Source: Weissella halotolerans DSM 20190 (GTDB taxonomy: Bacteria > Bacillota > Bacilli > Lactobacillales > Lactobacillaceae). From it: 64,000 nt of DNA. Under the pieces are notes generated by a model, which worked only from the letters and a program-made list of their open reading frames with translations, ran no database searches and had not been told where the DNA came from. Below are positions 10,079 to 18,029 of this stretch, piece after piece. Position numbers and translations under genes: made by a program. The stretch's first letter is position 1. The number at the start of each line of letters is the position of its first letter. The stretch lies in assembly GCF_000420365.1 (NCBI RefSeq), contig NZ_ATUU01000003.1, forward strand, positions 81,245 through 145,244. Reading direction: 5' to 3'.

Positions 10079-10108
10079 AACGGTGCTGGTTTTCAGTGCC
10101 GTTTTTTT
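10079..10108 (+). terminator. Terminator after rplS
   Basis: An inverted repeat AACGGTGCTG / CAGTGCCGTT with a four-T loop, followed by seven T. Confidence 0.9.
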
Positions 10109-10197
10109 GTTAATTGATAACAAAGCCTTGTTTTTAGTGAATTAACATGATAGATTTTAGAAGGTTTTTGTTTAAATCAGAAAAGGGGTAGAACATA

Positions 10198-10383
10198 ATG
10201 CCAATGGTACATGTAGAGTTAGTTGCCGGCCGTACACCAGAACAATTACGGGCCATGATGAATGAGATTACTAATGCAGTAGAGACAAATATTGGTGTTC
10301 CTAGGGAAGCAATTAAGGTCGTGGTGACCGAAATGCAACCCGATCATTACATGGATGGCGGTATTTTGCGTTCTGATAATTAA
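10198..10383 (+). CDS. 4-oxalocrotonate tautomerase family protein
   Basis: A 61-residue protein, the exact size class of small tautomerases. After Met removal Pro becomes residue 1, the catalytic base of this superfamily, and an Arg sits at the expected position (VAGRTPEQ). The gene has an AAAAGGGG site and its own terminator, so it is monocistronic. Such proteins (YwhB, DmpI) are common in lactobacilli without aromatic degradation genes, so the physiological substrate is unknown. Confidence 0.88.
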   Translation: MPMVHVELVAGRTPEQLRAMMNEITNAVETNIGVPREAIKVVVTEMQPDHYMDGGILRSDN

Positions 10384-10397
10384 TTAAGTACAATAAA

Positions 10398-10430
10398 GAG
10401 GGGCTTGGTTGACCGAGCCCCTCTTTTTTT
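10398..10430 (+). terminator. Terminator after tautomerase gene
   Basis: A GC-rich stem GAGGGGCTTGG / CCGAGCCCCTC is followed by a run of T. Confidence 0.92.
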
Positions 10431-10459
10431 ATGATAAAAAGCACTAAGGGAGTACAGAC

Positions 10460-11968
10460 ATGGCTGAACAATACATATTAGCCCTTGATCAAGGAACCAC
10501 TAGTACACGCGCTATTTTATTTAATCATGCTGGTCAACAGGTGGCCAGCGCTCAAAAGGAATTAGCGGTTACTTATCGACAGTCTGGCTGGGTGGAACAA
10601 GATGCAAATCAAATCTGGGATTATGCTCGGCAAGTAATGGCCGAAGTGATTATTAAAACAAACTTGCCTCCTTACCGGATTGCTGGGATTGGGATTACTA
10701 ACCAACGAGAAACAACCATCATTTGGGATCGGTTAACTGGCGAACCCATTGCACCAGCTATTGGCTGGCAGTCTAAACAGACCAGTCAAGTGGCTGAGGA
10801 ACTTAAACAAGCAGGACTGACTGATTGGATCTATCAAAAAACGGGCTTATGGACCGATGCGTATTTTTCAGCTACGAAAATTATGTGGTTATTAGACCAT
10901 GTTCCTGGGGCAAGAAAACGGGCTGAAGCGGGTGATTTATTATTTGGTACGATTGATACCTGGTTATTATACAAATTAACCAATGGTGAAGTGCATGCAA
11001 CAGATTATACAAATGCTTCGCGGACGATGCTCTTTAATATTCATAAGGGGGAATGGGATAGCGAGTTGTTGGAACGGTTTAATATTCCACAGGCCATGCT
11101 TCCAGAAGTAAAAAATTCATCAGATGATTTCGGCTACACGGCTGATTATGCCTTTTTTGGGATTCGCGTTCCCATTACCGGTATAGCAGGTGATCAACAA
11201 GCAGCTTTATTTGGTCACCAGGCGTTCCAAGCAGGTGAGGTAAAAAACACCTATGGAACAGGATCGTTTATTATGATGAACACGGGGGACCAGGCTGCAC
11301 ATTCTCAGCATGGGCTGTTAACGACGATTGCCTATGCATTAGATGGTCATTTGACCTATGCCCTTGAAGGCTCAGTTTTTATTGCGGGCGCAGCCATTCA
11401 ATGGCTAAAAGATGGGCTGGGACTGATTCAAAATGCCAAAGAAACAGCTAATCTCGCTGAGAAATCACGTTTGGAGCATCCAGAAGCAATTTACCTTGTA
11501 CCAGCCTTTACAGGTCTTGGGGCCCCCTATTGGGATCAAGACGCTCGAGGAGCGATGTTTGGCCTCACCCGGGGAACAAACCGGGCTGACATTGTGCGGG
11601 CAACCGTAGAGGCGCTGGCCTACCAAACAAGCGACGTTTTGACTGCGATGGAAAGTGATACAGGAATGGCGGTTAAGACCATCATGATTGACGGGGGCGC
11701 CGCCGCCAATACGTATCTGCAACAGTTTCAAGCAGATTTAATTCAACGTCCGGTCCAGCGACCACAAAATCTTGAAACAACAGCTTTAGGGGCAGCTTTT
11801 CTTGCTGGATTACGGGTTGGCTTTTGGGCACAGCTAAGTGATTTACCACAACACGGTCGCTTAAGCGTGTGCCAGCCTAATCGTGATCAGCAAGCATTAA
11901 TGGTGAACCAGCTGCAGGGTTGGCACCAGGCGGTTGCTGCGACGCGAACGTTCCCGTTACAAATGTAA
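10460..11968 (+). CDS. glpK: Glycerol kinase
   Basis: A 502-residue FGGY-family kinase that phosphorylates glycerol to glycerol-3-phosphate. It opens with YILALDQGTTSTRAILF (phosphate-binding fold), has QRETTIIWDR in the substrate region and GTGSFIMMNTG further on. In Enterococcus and Bacillus GlpK, the PTS protein HPr phosphorylates a His in YHFFG to raise activity. Here the same place reads DYAFFG, with Ala at residue 231, so this control seems lost. No glpF or glpO lies beside it, which is unusual for LAB operons. No cre site was seen upstream. Confidence 0.95.
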   Translation: MAEQYILALDQGTTSTRAILFNHAGQQVASAQKELAVTYRQSGWVEQDANQIWDYARQVMAEVIIKTNLPPYRIAGIGITNQRETTIIWDRLTGEPIAPAIGWQSKQTSQVAEELKQAGLTDWIYQKTGLWTDAYFSATKIMWLLDHVPGARKRAEAGDLLFGTIDTWLLYKLTNGEVHATDYTNASRTMLFNIHKGEWDSELLERFNIPQAMLPEVKNSSDDFGYTADYAFFGIRVPITGIAGDQQAALFGHQAFQAGEVKNTYGTGSFIMMNTGDQAAHSQHGLLTTIAYALDGHLTYALEGSVFIAGAAIQWLKDGLGLIQNAKETANLAEKSRLEHPEAIYLVPAFTGLGAPYWDQDARGAMFGLTRGTNRADIVRATVEALAYQTSDVLTAMESDTGMAVKTIMIDGGAAANTYLQQFQADLIQRPVQRPQNLETTALGAAFLAGLRVGFWAQLSDLPQHGRLSVCQPNRDQQALMVNQLQGWHQAVAATRTFPLQM

Positions 11969-12306
11969 CAATAAATATCCAATGTTACGTTTTAGTTACT
12001 TTTTAATTTCGTTAGCTGGAAGACATTAGTTTAAATTTTATGCTATCCTGGTGGGCTAATTCGGAACACATGTAACGATAGCCGCTTAATAGAGCCTTTT
12101 AAAAGCATTTTGAGCAAGCGGACCGCTTTTTTATAACAGCTGGGAAGTAACTGAGGTTAAGATTAACTGAATGTAATATGACATCGGACAAAGATTAAGA
12201 AAATTATAAGACGCTTAAGTTTCTGTTCCCCTAAACCTTTAACTAAATTTAAGGTATGATAGGAGAGTATTCAGAAGAAAAGCAAACGAAAAGGGGGGCC
12301 AAATTA
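11969..12306 (+). other. Intergenic leader between glpK and LysM gene
   Basis: These 338 bases hold no supported gene. They contain overlapping short inverted repeats: GCTATC 12042-12047 with GATAGC 12077-12082; GGCTA 12054-12058 with TAGCC 12079-12083; CCGCTT 12082-12087 with AAGCGG 12116-12121. A short terminator follows (12116-12132). A TATGAT at 12255-12260 could be a proximal -10 element for the LysM gene. The region may be the glpK 3' end plus a promoter, or a structured leader. Confidence 0.5.
12116..12132 (+). terminator. Short terminator or attenuator
   Basis: AAGCG-gac-CGCTT followed by four further T. The stem is only 5 bp, though AAAAGC 12101-12106 can also pair with GCTTTT 12125-12130. 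It may end glpK transcripts, or attenuate transcripts that begin further upstream. Confidence 0.45.
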
Positions 12307-13905
12307 ATGAGTAAACGGACGAATAGGGCGCTCTTGGCTGGATTAGCCGGAGCGGTCGGCGTAGTTACGTCAACCCAATTACCAAATGTTCAGGCTGCAA
12401 TGAAAGAGTTGTCACAACAAGATGCCAGTGCATCAAGCAGCCAAACAATTGGTAGCGATCCAATTCATCAGGCCATTAAGCAAGATTTAAAACGACAAGC
12501 TAAAAATGGTCGGCATCAGATTACCACCAAGTCTACAATTGTCCGTGAGCGGGCTGAGGCACAAAAGAAAGTGAAGGCTAGTCAGGGTCCAGTTAAGGCA
12601 AGTTCAACTGAGCCTGTGATGGAGGCGCGAGCTAAGGTAACGAGTGAGCCTGATGCAGCAGTTATGAACTTAGCAGCTGCTCAACCAAGTGAACAACCGG
12701 TTGAACAAAACAAGGCGAATGCTGAACCTGATACGGTCGCTAGCGCAGTTAGTCAACCTGCTAGCACAAGTGAGCAAGTGGCAGAACCGGCACAGCAGCA
12801 GACCAGTCAGGCGTCAACGCCAGCTGAGCAAGCTGCCTATGATGATGTGGTGACGGATAAAAGTCAGGCCACTGATACGATTCAGTACACTATAAGTGAC
12901 GGCGATACACTTTCTAGTATCGCTGCTGCTCATGGGGTAACGACAGCAGATATTTACGCTGCTAACGCAGGTGACTTGGGCTTGTTGCAAATTGGACAGG
13001 TGATTTCAATTCCTAAGGCCTCTACCCATGCAGAGGGTACGGTAACTGATGCATCTACAAAGACCGATGCTACCAGTGAAGACCAGAATGGAACAACAGC
13101 TAAAACAGAGTCTAAGCCAAGCGATGACCAGATTGATAATCAGGTGGCACCTAGTGAAGACAGCAATCAAGCTAAGACGAGTCAAGAGCAGGTGGACAGT
13201 CAAAAAGATGTCAAAGCAACACCAGCGCAGTCAGAGACGTCAACTGAGCAAGGCGACACTACTCAGGATACAGGTGATGTTAAACAAGCTGCGCCTGCTA
13301 AGACAACTTCTACAAATGCACAACCAACTCAGACTGCCACTAAGCAACAGGTAGCGCACCCTGTGGACACTAATTTGCAGGTTACAAGTCAACCTACGCA
13401 AACGAACGCGCCTCAACCCGTGGTTCACACAACGAGTCAGGAACAAACTTCAACAACGACCGATACGCAAGCTACTGCACCTCAAGCAACAGTCGCAGTT
13501 AAAACAGGTTCCCTATCTGCTAGTCAACGATCAACTATCGTCAACGAAGCAGTTAATTTAGCTCATCAAAACATTCCTTATGTTTGGGGTGGTAAGACGA
13601 CTAGTGGCTTTGACTGTTCAGGGTTAGTGGCCTACGTATATGGACAAGCGGATGCTTCTTTGCCAGCTTATACGGTAGCTCAAGAGGGTTATGTTTCTTC
13701 ACAGGATGTAAGTTCAGTGGCCGATGTAACGGCTAAGGCTCAACCTGGGGACATTCTCTTCTGGGGTGGCCATGGATCAACTTGGCATTCAGCTATTTAT
13801 ATTGGTGGTGGTCAGTTTGTAGCTGCACCACAACCTGGTTCTAACGTTTCTGTTCAAACTTTGTCAGCTAGTTTCTTACCTGACTTTGTTGGAACTTTAA
13901 ATTAA
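12307..13905 (+). CDS. Secreted LysM / NlpC-P60 peptidoglycan hydrolase
   Basis: A 532-residue exported protein. A signal peptide (KR, then LLAGLAGAVGVV, likely cut after NVQA near residue 30) precedes one LysM domain at about 193-236 (YTISDGDTLSSIAAAHGV). A long Ser/Thr/Gln/Ala-rich linker follows, then a C-terminal NlpC/P60 domain from about 402. Cys437 in GFDCSGLV and His494 in WHSAIYIGGG are the expected catalytic residues, predicting a D,L-endopeptidase that cuts peptide stems for growth or cell separation. The start is the ATG after AAGGGGGG; a frame opening at 12256 lacks a ribosome site. Confidence 0.92.
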   Translation: MSKRTNRALLAGLAGAVGVVTSTQLPNVQAAMKELSQQDASASSSQTIGSDPIHQAIKQDLKRQAKNGRHQITTKSTIVRERAEAQKKVKASQGPVKASSTEPVMEARAKVTSEPDAAVMNLAAAQPSEQPVEQNKANAEPDTVASAVSQPASTSEQVAEPAQQQTSQASTPAEQAAYDDVVTDKSQATDTIQYTISDGDTLSSIAAAHGVTTADIYAANAGDLGLLQIGQVISIPKASTHAEGTVTDASTKTDATSEDQNGTTAKTESKPSDDQIDNQVAPSEDSNQAKTSQEQVDSQKDVKATPAQSETSTEQGDTTQDTGDVKQAAPAKTTSTNAQPTQTATKQQVAHPVDTNLQVTSQPTQTNAPQPVVHTTSQEQTSTTTDTQATAPQATVAVKTGSLSASQRSTIVNEAVNLAHQNIPYVWGGKTTSGFDCSGLVAYVYGQADASLPAYTVAQEGYVSSQDVSSVADVTAKAQPGDILFWGGHGSTWHSAIYIGGGQFVAAPQPGSNVSVQTLSASFLPDFVGTLN

Positions 13906-13906
13906 A

Positions 13907-13963
13907 AACAACCTAATAAAAAGGCCACTCCTATATAAGGGGCGGCCTTTTTATTAGGTTGTT
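13907..13963. terminator. Bidirectional terminator
   Basis: A 20-bp perfect stem (13907-13926 with 13944-13963, core AAAAAGGCC / GGCCTTTTT) serves the LysM gene on the plus strand and the kinase gene on the minus strand. The right arm overlaps the kinase stop codon. Confidence 0.93.
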
Positions 13964-14595
13964 TATTTTAGCTTAGCTAAAGCATCATCAATCTGAGCTA
14001 AGACAATTTTTTGGTTAGCTGGCTCTTCTAAGTTATAGGTCTGTAAATCAACGGTCATTTTAGGGGAGGCATCATAATCTTGATACCATTGTTGATAGGC
14101 TGACCACATCTTATAGTAGTAGTCACGCAGGTCAGCATTATCATCGAACTGTTCATAATCACGACCGCGCTTTTTAATCCGGTATAGAATCGTATCAAAA
14201 TCGGCATTAGCAAAGACCATTAGGTCGGGCCGCCGTTTTTCCATTGTTTGTAATTCGGCCATCATATGATCGAGAAGATCCATATAAACGGCTAGTTCAG
14301 CATCTGTAATGTTACCTTCTCGATGATTTTCTTGTGTAAATAGCGCGTCCTCATAGATTGACCGATCAAGTACGTTATTATCATCGGCTAAGGCCTTTTT
14401 GATCATTGCAAAGCGCTTATTTAGAAAATAGATTTGAAGGAGGAATCCATATTGCTTTGGATCCGCATAATAGAGGGGCAGGACTGGGTTGTCACCAACT
14501 GGCTCAAAAAAAGCCTCTGTGCCCAAATGTTTTGCAATTAAACCTGTTAGTGTGGTCTTACCAACACCAATCATACCCGCCGTGATTATCACCAT
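13963..14595 (-). CDS. Deoxynucleoside kinase (dAK/dGK/dCK family)
   Basis: A 210-residue kinase with P-loop GMIGVGKTT at residues 7-15, the DRSIYED motif of deoxynucleoside kinases and a lid-like RIKKRGRDYEQ. It phosphorylates deoxynucleosides for DNA precursor salvage; whether it prefers dA, dG or dC cannot be fixed from sequence. LAB often carry two such genes in tandem, but only one is here. With the nucleoside deoxyribosyltransferase at 29 kb it suggests active deoxynucleoside salvage. Confidence 0.9.
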   Translation of the reverse strand: MVIITAGMIGVGKTTLTGLIAKHLGTEAFFEPVGDNPVLPLYYADPKQYGFLLQIYFLNKRFAMIKKALADDNNVLDRSIYEDALFTQENHREGNITDAELAVYMDLLDHMMAELQTMEKRRPDLMVFANADFDTILYRIKKRGRDYEQFDDNADLRDYYYKMWSAYQQWYQDYDASPKMTVDLQTYNLEEPANQKIVLAQIDDALAKLK

Positions 14596-14686
14596 GGTAG
14601 TCCTTCTTCCTTCAAATTTCGTCTTGAGTTATCCCCAGCGACTGATAACTATCTTAGCTAATTTTGGACCTAAATGCAATCTAAAG

Positions 14687-14714
14687 AAAAAGCGGTTGCC
14701 AATTTGGCAACCGC
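14687..14714 (-). terminator. Terminator after mscL
   Basis: Stem GCGGTTGCC / GGCAACCGC (14692-14714) with T residues on the minus strand (A run 14687-14691 on the plus strand). Confidence 0.85.
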
Positions 14715-14727
14715 AATTAAGCCAAGC

Positions 14728-15117
14728 TTATTTGTGTTCAAGACTGTTACGAATATCTTTTAAGATATCAAGCTCTGTTTCAGCTGGTGCTGCCTGATCA
14801 GTTTGATCTTCTTCCTTGGTCAAAGCACGGGCTTTGTTTAAGGCCTTAATGACGATAAAAATACATAGTCCAGTCAAAATAAAGGTTAAGCCATTCGCTA
14901 AGAAGGCGCCAATCTTTATTTTTGCGGGGCCTATTTGCCAGACAATATTGGCAAAGGAAATGGACCCAGTCACAATCCCAATTACGGGCATGAAAATGTC
15001 GTTAACTAGTGACTTTAATAGCACTTGAAAGGCACCACCCATAATAAAGGCAATGGCCATATCAATGATATTACCTTGACTTAGAAATTCCTTAAATTCT
15101 TGCCAGAACTGACGCAT
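14728..15117 (-). CDS. mscL: Large-conductance mechanosensitive channel
   Basis: A 129-residue membrane protein that opens under hypo-osmotic shock. The N-terminal helix (FKEFLSQGNIIDMAIAF) and TM1 (IAFIMGGAFQVLLKSLVND) are typical, TM2 follows (FLTFILTGLCIFIV region), and the C-terminal tail is charged. Length fits the family. It is divergent from the HAD gene and upstream of the kinase on the same strand, separated from it by a terminator. Confidence 0.95.
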   Translation of the reverse strand: MRQFWQEFKEFLSQGNIIDMAIAFIMGGAFQVLLKSLVNDIFMPVIGIVTGSISFANIVWQIGPAKIKIGAFLANGLTFILTGLCIFIVIKALNKARALTKEEDQTDQAAPAETELDILKDIRNSLEHK

Positions 15118-15181
15118 ACGTGAAGACTCCTTTACATGCTAAATTAATTCAATTCTACTTTATTTGCTTGGCTTTGCCAAC

Positions 15182-15197
15182 AAAAGCCTAGGCTTTT
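15182..15197. promoter_or_regulatory. Perfect 16-bp palindrome before HAD gene
   Basis: AAAAGCCTAGGCTTTT lies in the mscL-HAD divergent region, five bases ahead of TAAAAT (15202-15207), which could be the -10 box of the HAD gene. Its place suggests an operator; no regulator family is recognised. Confidence 0.4.
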
Positions 15198-15239
15198 CTG
15201 TTAAAATGAGAGCATGAATGCAGAATAAGGAGACCGAAA

Positions 15240-16082
15240 ATGACGTATAAAATGCTTGTCTCAGACTTAGATGAGACCTTATTGAACAATGATGGGACTA
15301 TCAATCCTCTGAACGTTGAGGCGATTAAAGCTGCGGTGGCCCAAGGATTTAAATTTGTGCCGAATACAGGTCGATCTTTCTTGTCTGTCCAGGACTTGTT
15401 AAAGACGTTGGGACTTGCTGATCAAGCAGACCAGTACGTGATTTCTTACAATGGCGGTGTCATAGTGGAAAATCAAGGTAATCGGATTTTAGATGTTTCA
15501 GGCATGTCGTTGCCCTTAGCAGAGCAAATCTTTCAAGCTGGTTTGGTTAATGATGCTGTGGATGTTCACATTTACACGGTTGACCGGTTATTTGTTTATA
15601 ATCCGTCAGCAGCCGATGAAGAATACATGGCAGCGCGTGGGGTGAACTATGAGGTAATGGCAGACCGCAACTTGAGCTTTTTAAAAGACGAGGCGGCGAT
15701 TACGAAGGTCATTTTTGAACATTTGGATGCAAAAGTGCAAGCACAAATTAAGGCGGCTGTCTTGAAGGCGGTAGGTGCCAATCAAGTAGAGGCAACCTTT
15801 TCATCTTCGCGTTATGTAGAATTTAATCCAGCGGGGGTTGATAAGGGCAGAGCAACTTTAACTTTGGGAGCTAAATTGGGAATTAAGCCTGAGGAAATTA
15901 TGGCGATTGGTGATAACAGCAATGATCTGAGTATGATTAAAGCGGCTGGTTTAGGTATTAGTGTGGCGAATGGAATCCCCGCAGTTAAAGAAGCTGCCCA
16001 GGTGGTAACCGCACGCACTAATAATCAAGGGGCGGTTGCTGAAGTCCTTGAACGGTATGTTTTGAAGGGAGAGGAGGCCTAG
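15240..16082 (+). CDS. Cof-type HAD-IIB family phosphatase
   Basis: A 280-residue HAD hydrolase with motif I DLDETLLNND (nucleophile Asp9, acid Asp11), a C2-type cap and the C-terminal GDNSNDLSMI motif IV. Members such as YidA, YkrA or Cof act on sugar phosphates, FMN or PLP; the substrate here is unknown. The ATG follows AAGGAGA. The next two genes start within a few bases or overlap, so they are probably co-transcribed with it. Confidence 0.9.
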   Translation: MTYKMLVSDLDETLLNNDGTINPLNVEAIKAAVAQGFKFVPNTGRSFLSVQDLLKTLGLADQADQYVISYNGGVIVENQGNRILDVSGMSLPLAEQIFQAGLVNDAVDVHIYTVDRLFVYNPSAADEEYMAARGVNYEVMADRNLSFLKDEAAITKVIFEHLDAKVQAQIKAAVLKAVGANQVEATFSSSRYVEFNPAGVDKGRATLTLGAKLGIKPEEIMAIGDNSNDLSMIKAAGLGISVANGIPAVKEAAQVVTARTNNQGAVAEVLERYVLKGEEA

Positions 16083-16084
16083 TT

Positions 16085-16294
16085 TTGCGCACACTGATGT
16101 ATTTAGGCCTATCATTACTAACAGTAATAATCTTTGTGCTACTAGCAGAGTATAGTCAGATTTATCACTGGCCAGCTTGGTTGAGTGCACTTATCTTTCT
16201 ATTAGCTTTAATCGGTTTAACGGGGGCTTTATCCTATGCTTTTGTTCGGTTACAAGCGCGAAAGGGGATGGGGAGCGACCATGATGAAAAATGA
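16085..16294 (+). CDS. Small two-helix membrane protein
   Basis: A 69-residue protein starting with TTG, supported by GAGAGGAGG at 16068-16076. It has two hydrophobic helices (about 4-21 and 31-53) and a charged C-terminal tail. I do not recognise a family. It begins 3 bases after the HAD stop and its end overlaps the CPBP gene by 14 bases, so expression is likely coupled to the protease-like protein. Confidence 0.6.
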   Translation: MRTLMYLGLSLLTVIIFVLLAEYSQIYHWPAWLSALIFLLALIGLTGALSYAFVRLQARKGMGSDHDEK

Positions 16295-17015
16295 GCATGA
16301 TGACTGGCTAACGGGCAGTATGTGGGTGCTTTTGGGCATTATTTTAGACTTTGGCTTGCAATTATTAGTAACTTCTAGTAGTCAAGGACTGGCCATATTG
16401 TTTGGACAACCTAAAGAAGGGATACTGGCTACTAGTTTAATGGTCTTAATAACCCTCATCCTGACAGCAGCCGTTGTCTATCTCCTAACCTATGCGGTAC
16501 GGTTTCGCAGCCCTAAACTAGGCTGGCACCCTTGGCGACGAGATAAGGTGAGATTAGCCGTGCTTGGTTATCCCTTACTTTTAGTTGCCACAATGCTGAT
16601 TAAGCTTTTCCAATTGTTCTTTACAGGTGGGATAGCCACTGCTGATAATGAGTTAAATCTCCGTCAACTAATGGCTGCCGGCCCTTATGACTTTCTCTTC
16701 GTATTCATCTTAGCTGTTGGGGTAGCCCCCTTGGTTGAAGAATTGATTTTTAGGGGAGTGGTGCTGAATTACTTTTTTAAGCAGTCCCAACACTATTGGC
16801 TTAACATTGGGCTATCAGCAATTTTATTTGGTTTTTTTCATGTTTTCCAGGCCTTTAATTTTTTTGATTTTCTACAATATGCAACTATGGGTGCAATCTT
16901 AGCCACTGTATATAAACGGACACGGCAGTTGCAATATGCTGTTCTTTTACACGCAATTAATAATACCGTGGCCATGGTAGTATCGTTGATTACAATCAAT
17001 CCTTTTGGCTGGTAA
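16281..17015 (+). CDS. CPBP family intramembrane metalloprotease
   Basis: A 244-residue polytopic protein with the CPBP/Abi motifs in order: EELIFRG at about 153-159 (the EExxxR glutamates and Arg), FGFFHVFQAF with the conserved His, and HAINNTVAM with a His and Asn. All catalytic residues are present, so it may be an active Rce1-like protease. In LAB such genes are often bacteriocin self-immunity proteins, but no bacteriocin gene is beside it. The start is set by GGGGAG ahead of ATGATG; an earlier frame start at 16236 has no ribosome site. Confidence 0.88.
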   Translation: MMKNEHDDWLTGSMWVLLGIILDFGLQLLVTSSSQGLAILFGQPKEGILATSLMVLITLILTAAVVYLLTYAVRFRSPKLGWHPWRRDKVRLAVLGYPLLLVATMLIKLFQLFFTGGIATADNELNLRQLMAAGPYDFLFVFILAVGVAPLVEELIFRGVVLNYFFKQSQHYWLNIGLSAILFGFFHVFQAFNFFDFLQYATMGAILATVYKRTRQLQYAVLLHAINNTVAMVVSLITINPFGW

Positions 17016-17092
17016 ACGGAGAAATGGTACAAAAATATGCTTAATACGGTTATAATAACCCTAGGGGACTTAGCAAGTATAAGGAGGCAACA

Positions 17093-17614
17093 ATGCCAGA
17101 ATATTTACATACGACATTTGGTAGTAAGGAAGTTTTAACTGCGATTCGAAATCAGCACTTGAATCAACACTTGTTACTGACGGTTGATGATGCTGATCCT
17201 TACCGTTATCAATTGATTGAAAAAACGAGTGATTCTGATTCTGTTTTTACAACACCTACTAGTTATGAGATTTTATCGGAACAAGGGGAAACAGCAGAAC
17301 TGCGTGGTTGGTTGAATTTTCATTTTATAACCGTACCTGAGCAGGGGCGGGCTAACTTTATTCGGCGATGGAATGCCTTTCAAGAGCGTGACTTTACTGG
17401 TGTAGCCGGGTTTATTAGTTCGTATCTCTTGCAACGAGTGGATGAGCCCCAACAATTGGCCGTGTTAACAACGTGGACGATGAAGGATTTCTGGTTGGTT
17501 TGGCAAGCGGATAATCAAAGTCCCTTAAAGGATTATCAAACGGAAGGTAATCGTTATGGCTTGCGGGATGCACAGTATTCCTTTGTTGCCTTTGCCAAGC
17601 AAGATTTAAAGTAA
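17093..17614 (+). CDS. HmoB-like ABM domain protein
   Basis: A 173-residue protein resembling Bacillus HmoB along its length: an N-terminal extension, a linker TPTSYEILSEQGE, then an antibiotic-biosynthesis-monooxygenase ferredoxin-like domain (about 72-168). HmoB degrades haem using an Asn, a Trp and an axial His. Asn75 and Trp128/137 are present, but the place of the His (HmoB YKEAHKK) reads LKDYQTE here, so haem binding is doubtful. The gene has AAGGAGG and a nearby -10-like element, and is monocistronic. A stress or electron-transfer role is possible but unproven. Confidence 0.65.
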   Translation: MPEYLHTTFGSKEVLTAIRNQHLNQHLLLTVDDADPYRYQLIEKTSDSDSVFTTPTSYEILSEQGETAELRGWLNFHFITVPEQGRANFIRRWNAFQERDFTGVAGFISSYLLQRVDEPQQLAVLTTWTMKDFWLVWQADNQSPLKDYQTEGNRYGLRDAQYSFVAFAKQDLK

Positions 17615-17668
17615 AAAAGAACTAGAAAAAGCAGCATAAGTTTGGTATGCTTAACTATGTTGTTTTTT

Positions 17669-17752
17669 GCCGTTGTGGCGGAACTGGTAGACGCGCACCG
17701 TTCAGGTCGGTGTGAGAGCAATCTCATGCAGGTTCGATTCCTGTCAACGGCA
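17669..17752 (+). tRNA. tRNA-Leu(CAG)
   Basis: 84 bases with acceptor GCCGTTG / CAACGGC, discriminator A, anticodon loop TTCAGGT (anticodon CAG, reads CUG), a long variable arm of class II and T-arm GGTTCGATTCC. CCA is not encoded. It is followed by a strong terminator. Confidence 0.95.
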
Positions 17753-17779
17753 TAATGGAAAGTGTCAATCTTCATAGTA

Positions 17780-17827
17780 AAACTGTTATAAATGCTGTTA
17801 GAACGGCATTTATAACAGTTTTTTTTT
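17780..17827 (+). terminator. Terminator after tRNA-Leu
   Basis: A 16-bp stem (AAACTGTTATAAATGC / GCATTTATAACAGTTT) with a 10-base loop and nine T. Confidence 0.92.
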
Positions 17828-18005
17828 GCATAAAACCTAAAATATGCAAAAATCATCATAATATAACACCATTTAACACTATCCTAAAAATAATTTACCC
17901 CAAATTTACCCCATTTTAGGCTTTAAATCAGGCAGTAGAAATAGGCGCTTAAACCGAGCTAAGTTTCCTTTGACCTTGATTAGGTACACTAGAATTAGTT
18001 TATAA
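17828..18005. other. AT-rich gap beside tRNA-Leu, possible integration scar
   Basis: About 180 bases with no gene. A direct repeat (two copies of AATTTACCCC near 17890-17913) lies here. On the minus strand it would read as a short Lys/Gly/Trp-rich C-terminus like those of tyrosine integrases (KWGKFGVNYF then stop). That is suggestive only; no longer integrase homology or att duplicate is visible. Confidence 0.25.
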
Positions 18006-18029
18006 TCCGAAAAATGGAGGTTTTTAGCA

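Noticed and set aside
11969..12306. c-di-AMP (ydaO) riboswitch before the LysM gene
   Set aside because: Such genes often carry one, but the conserved ydaO segments are not visible.
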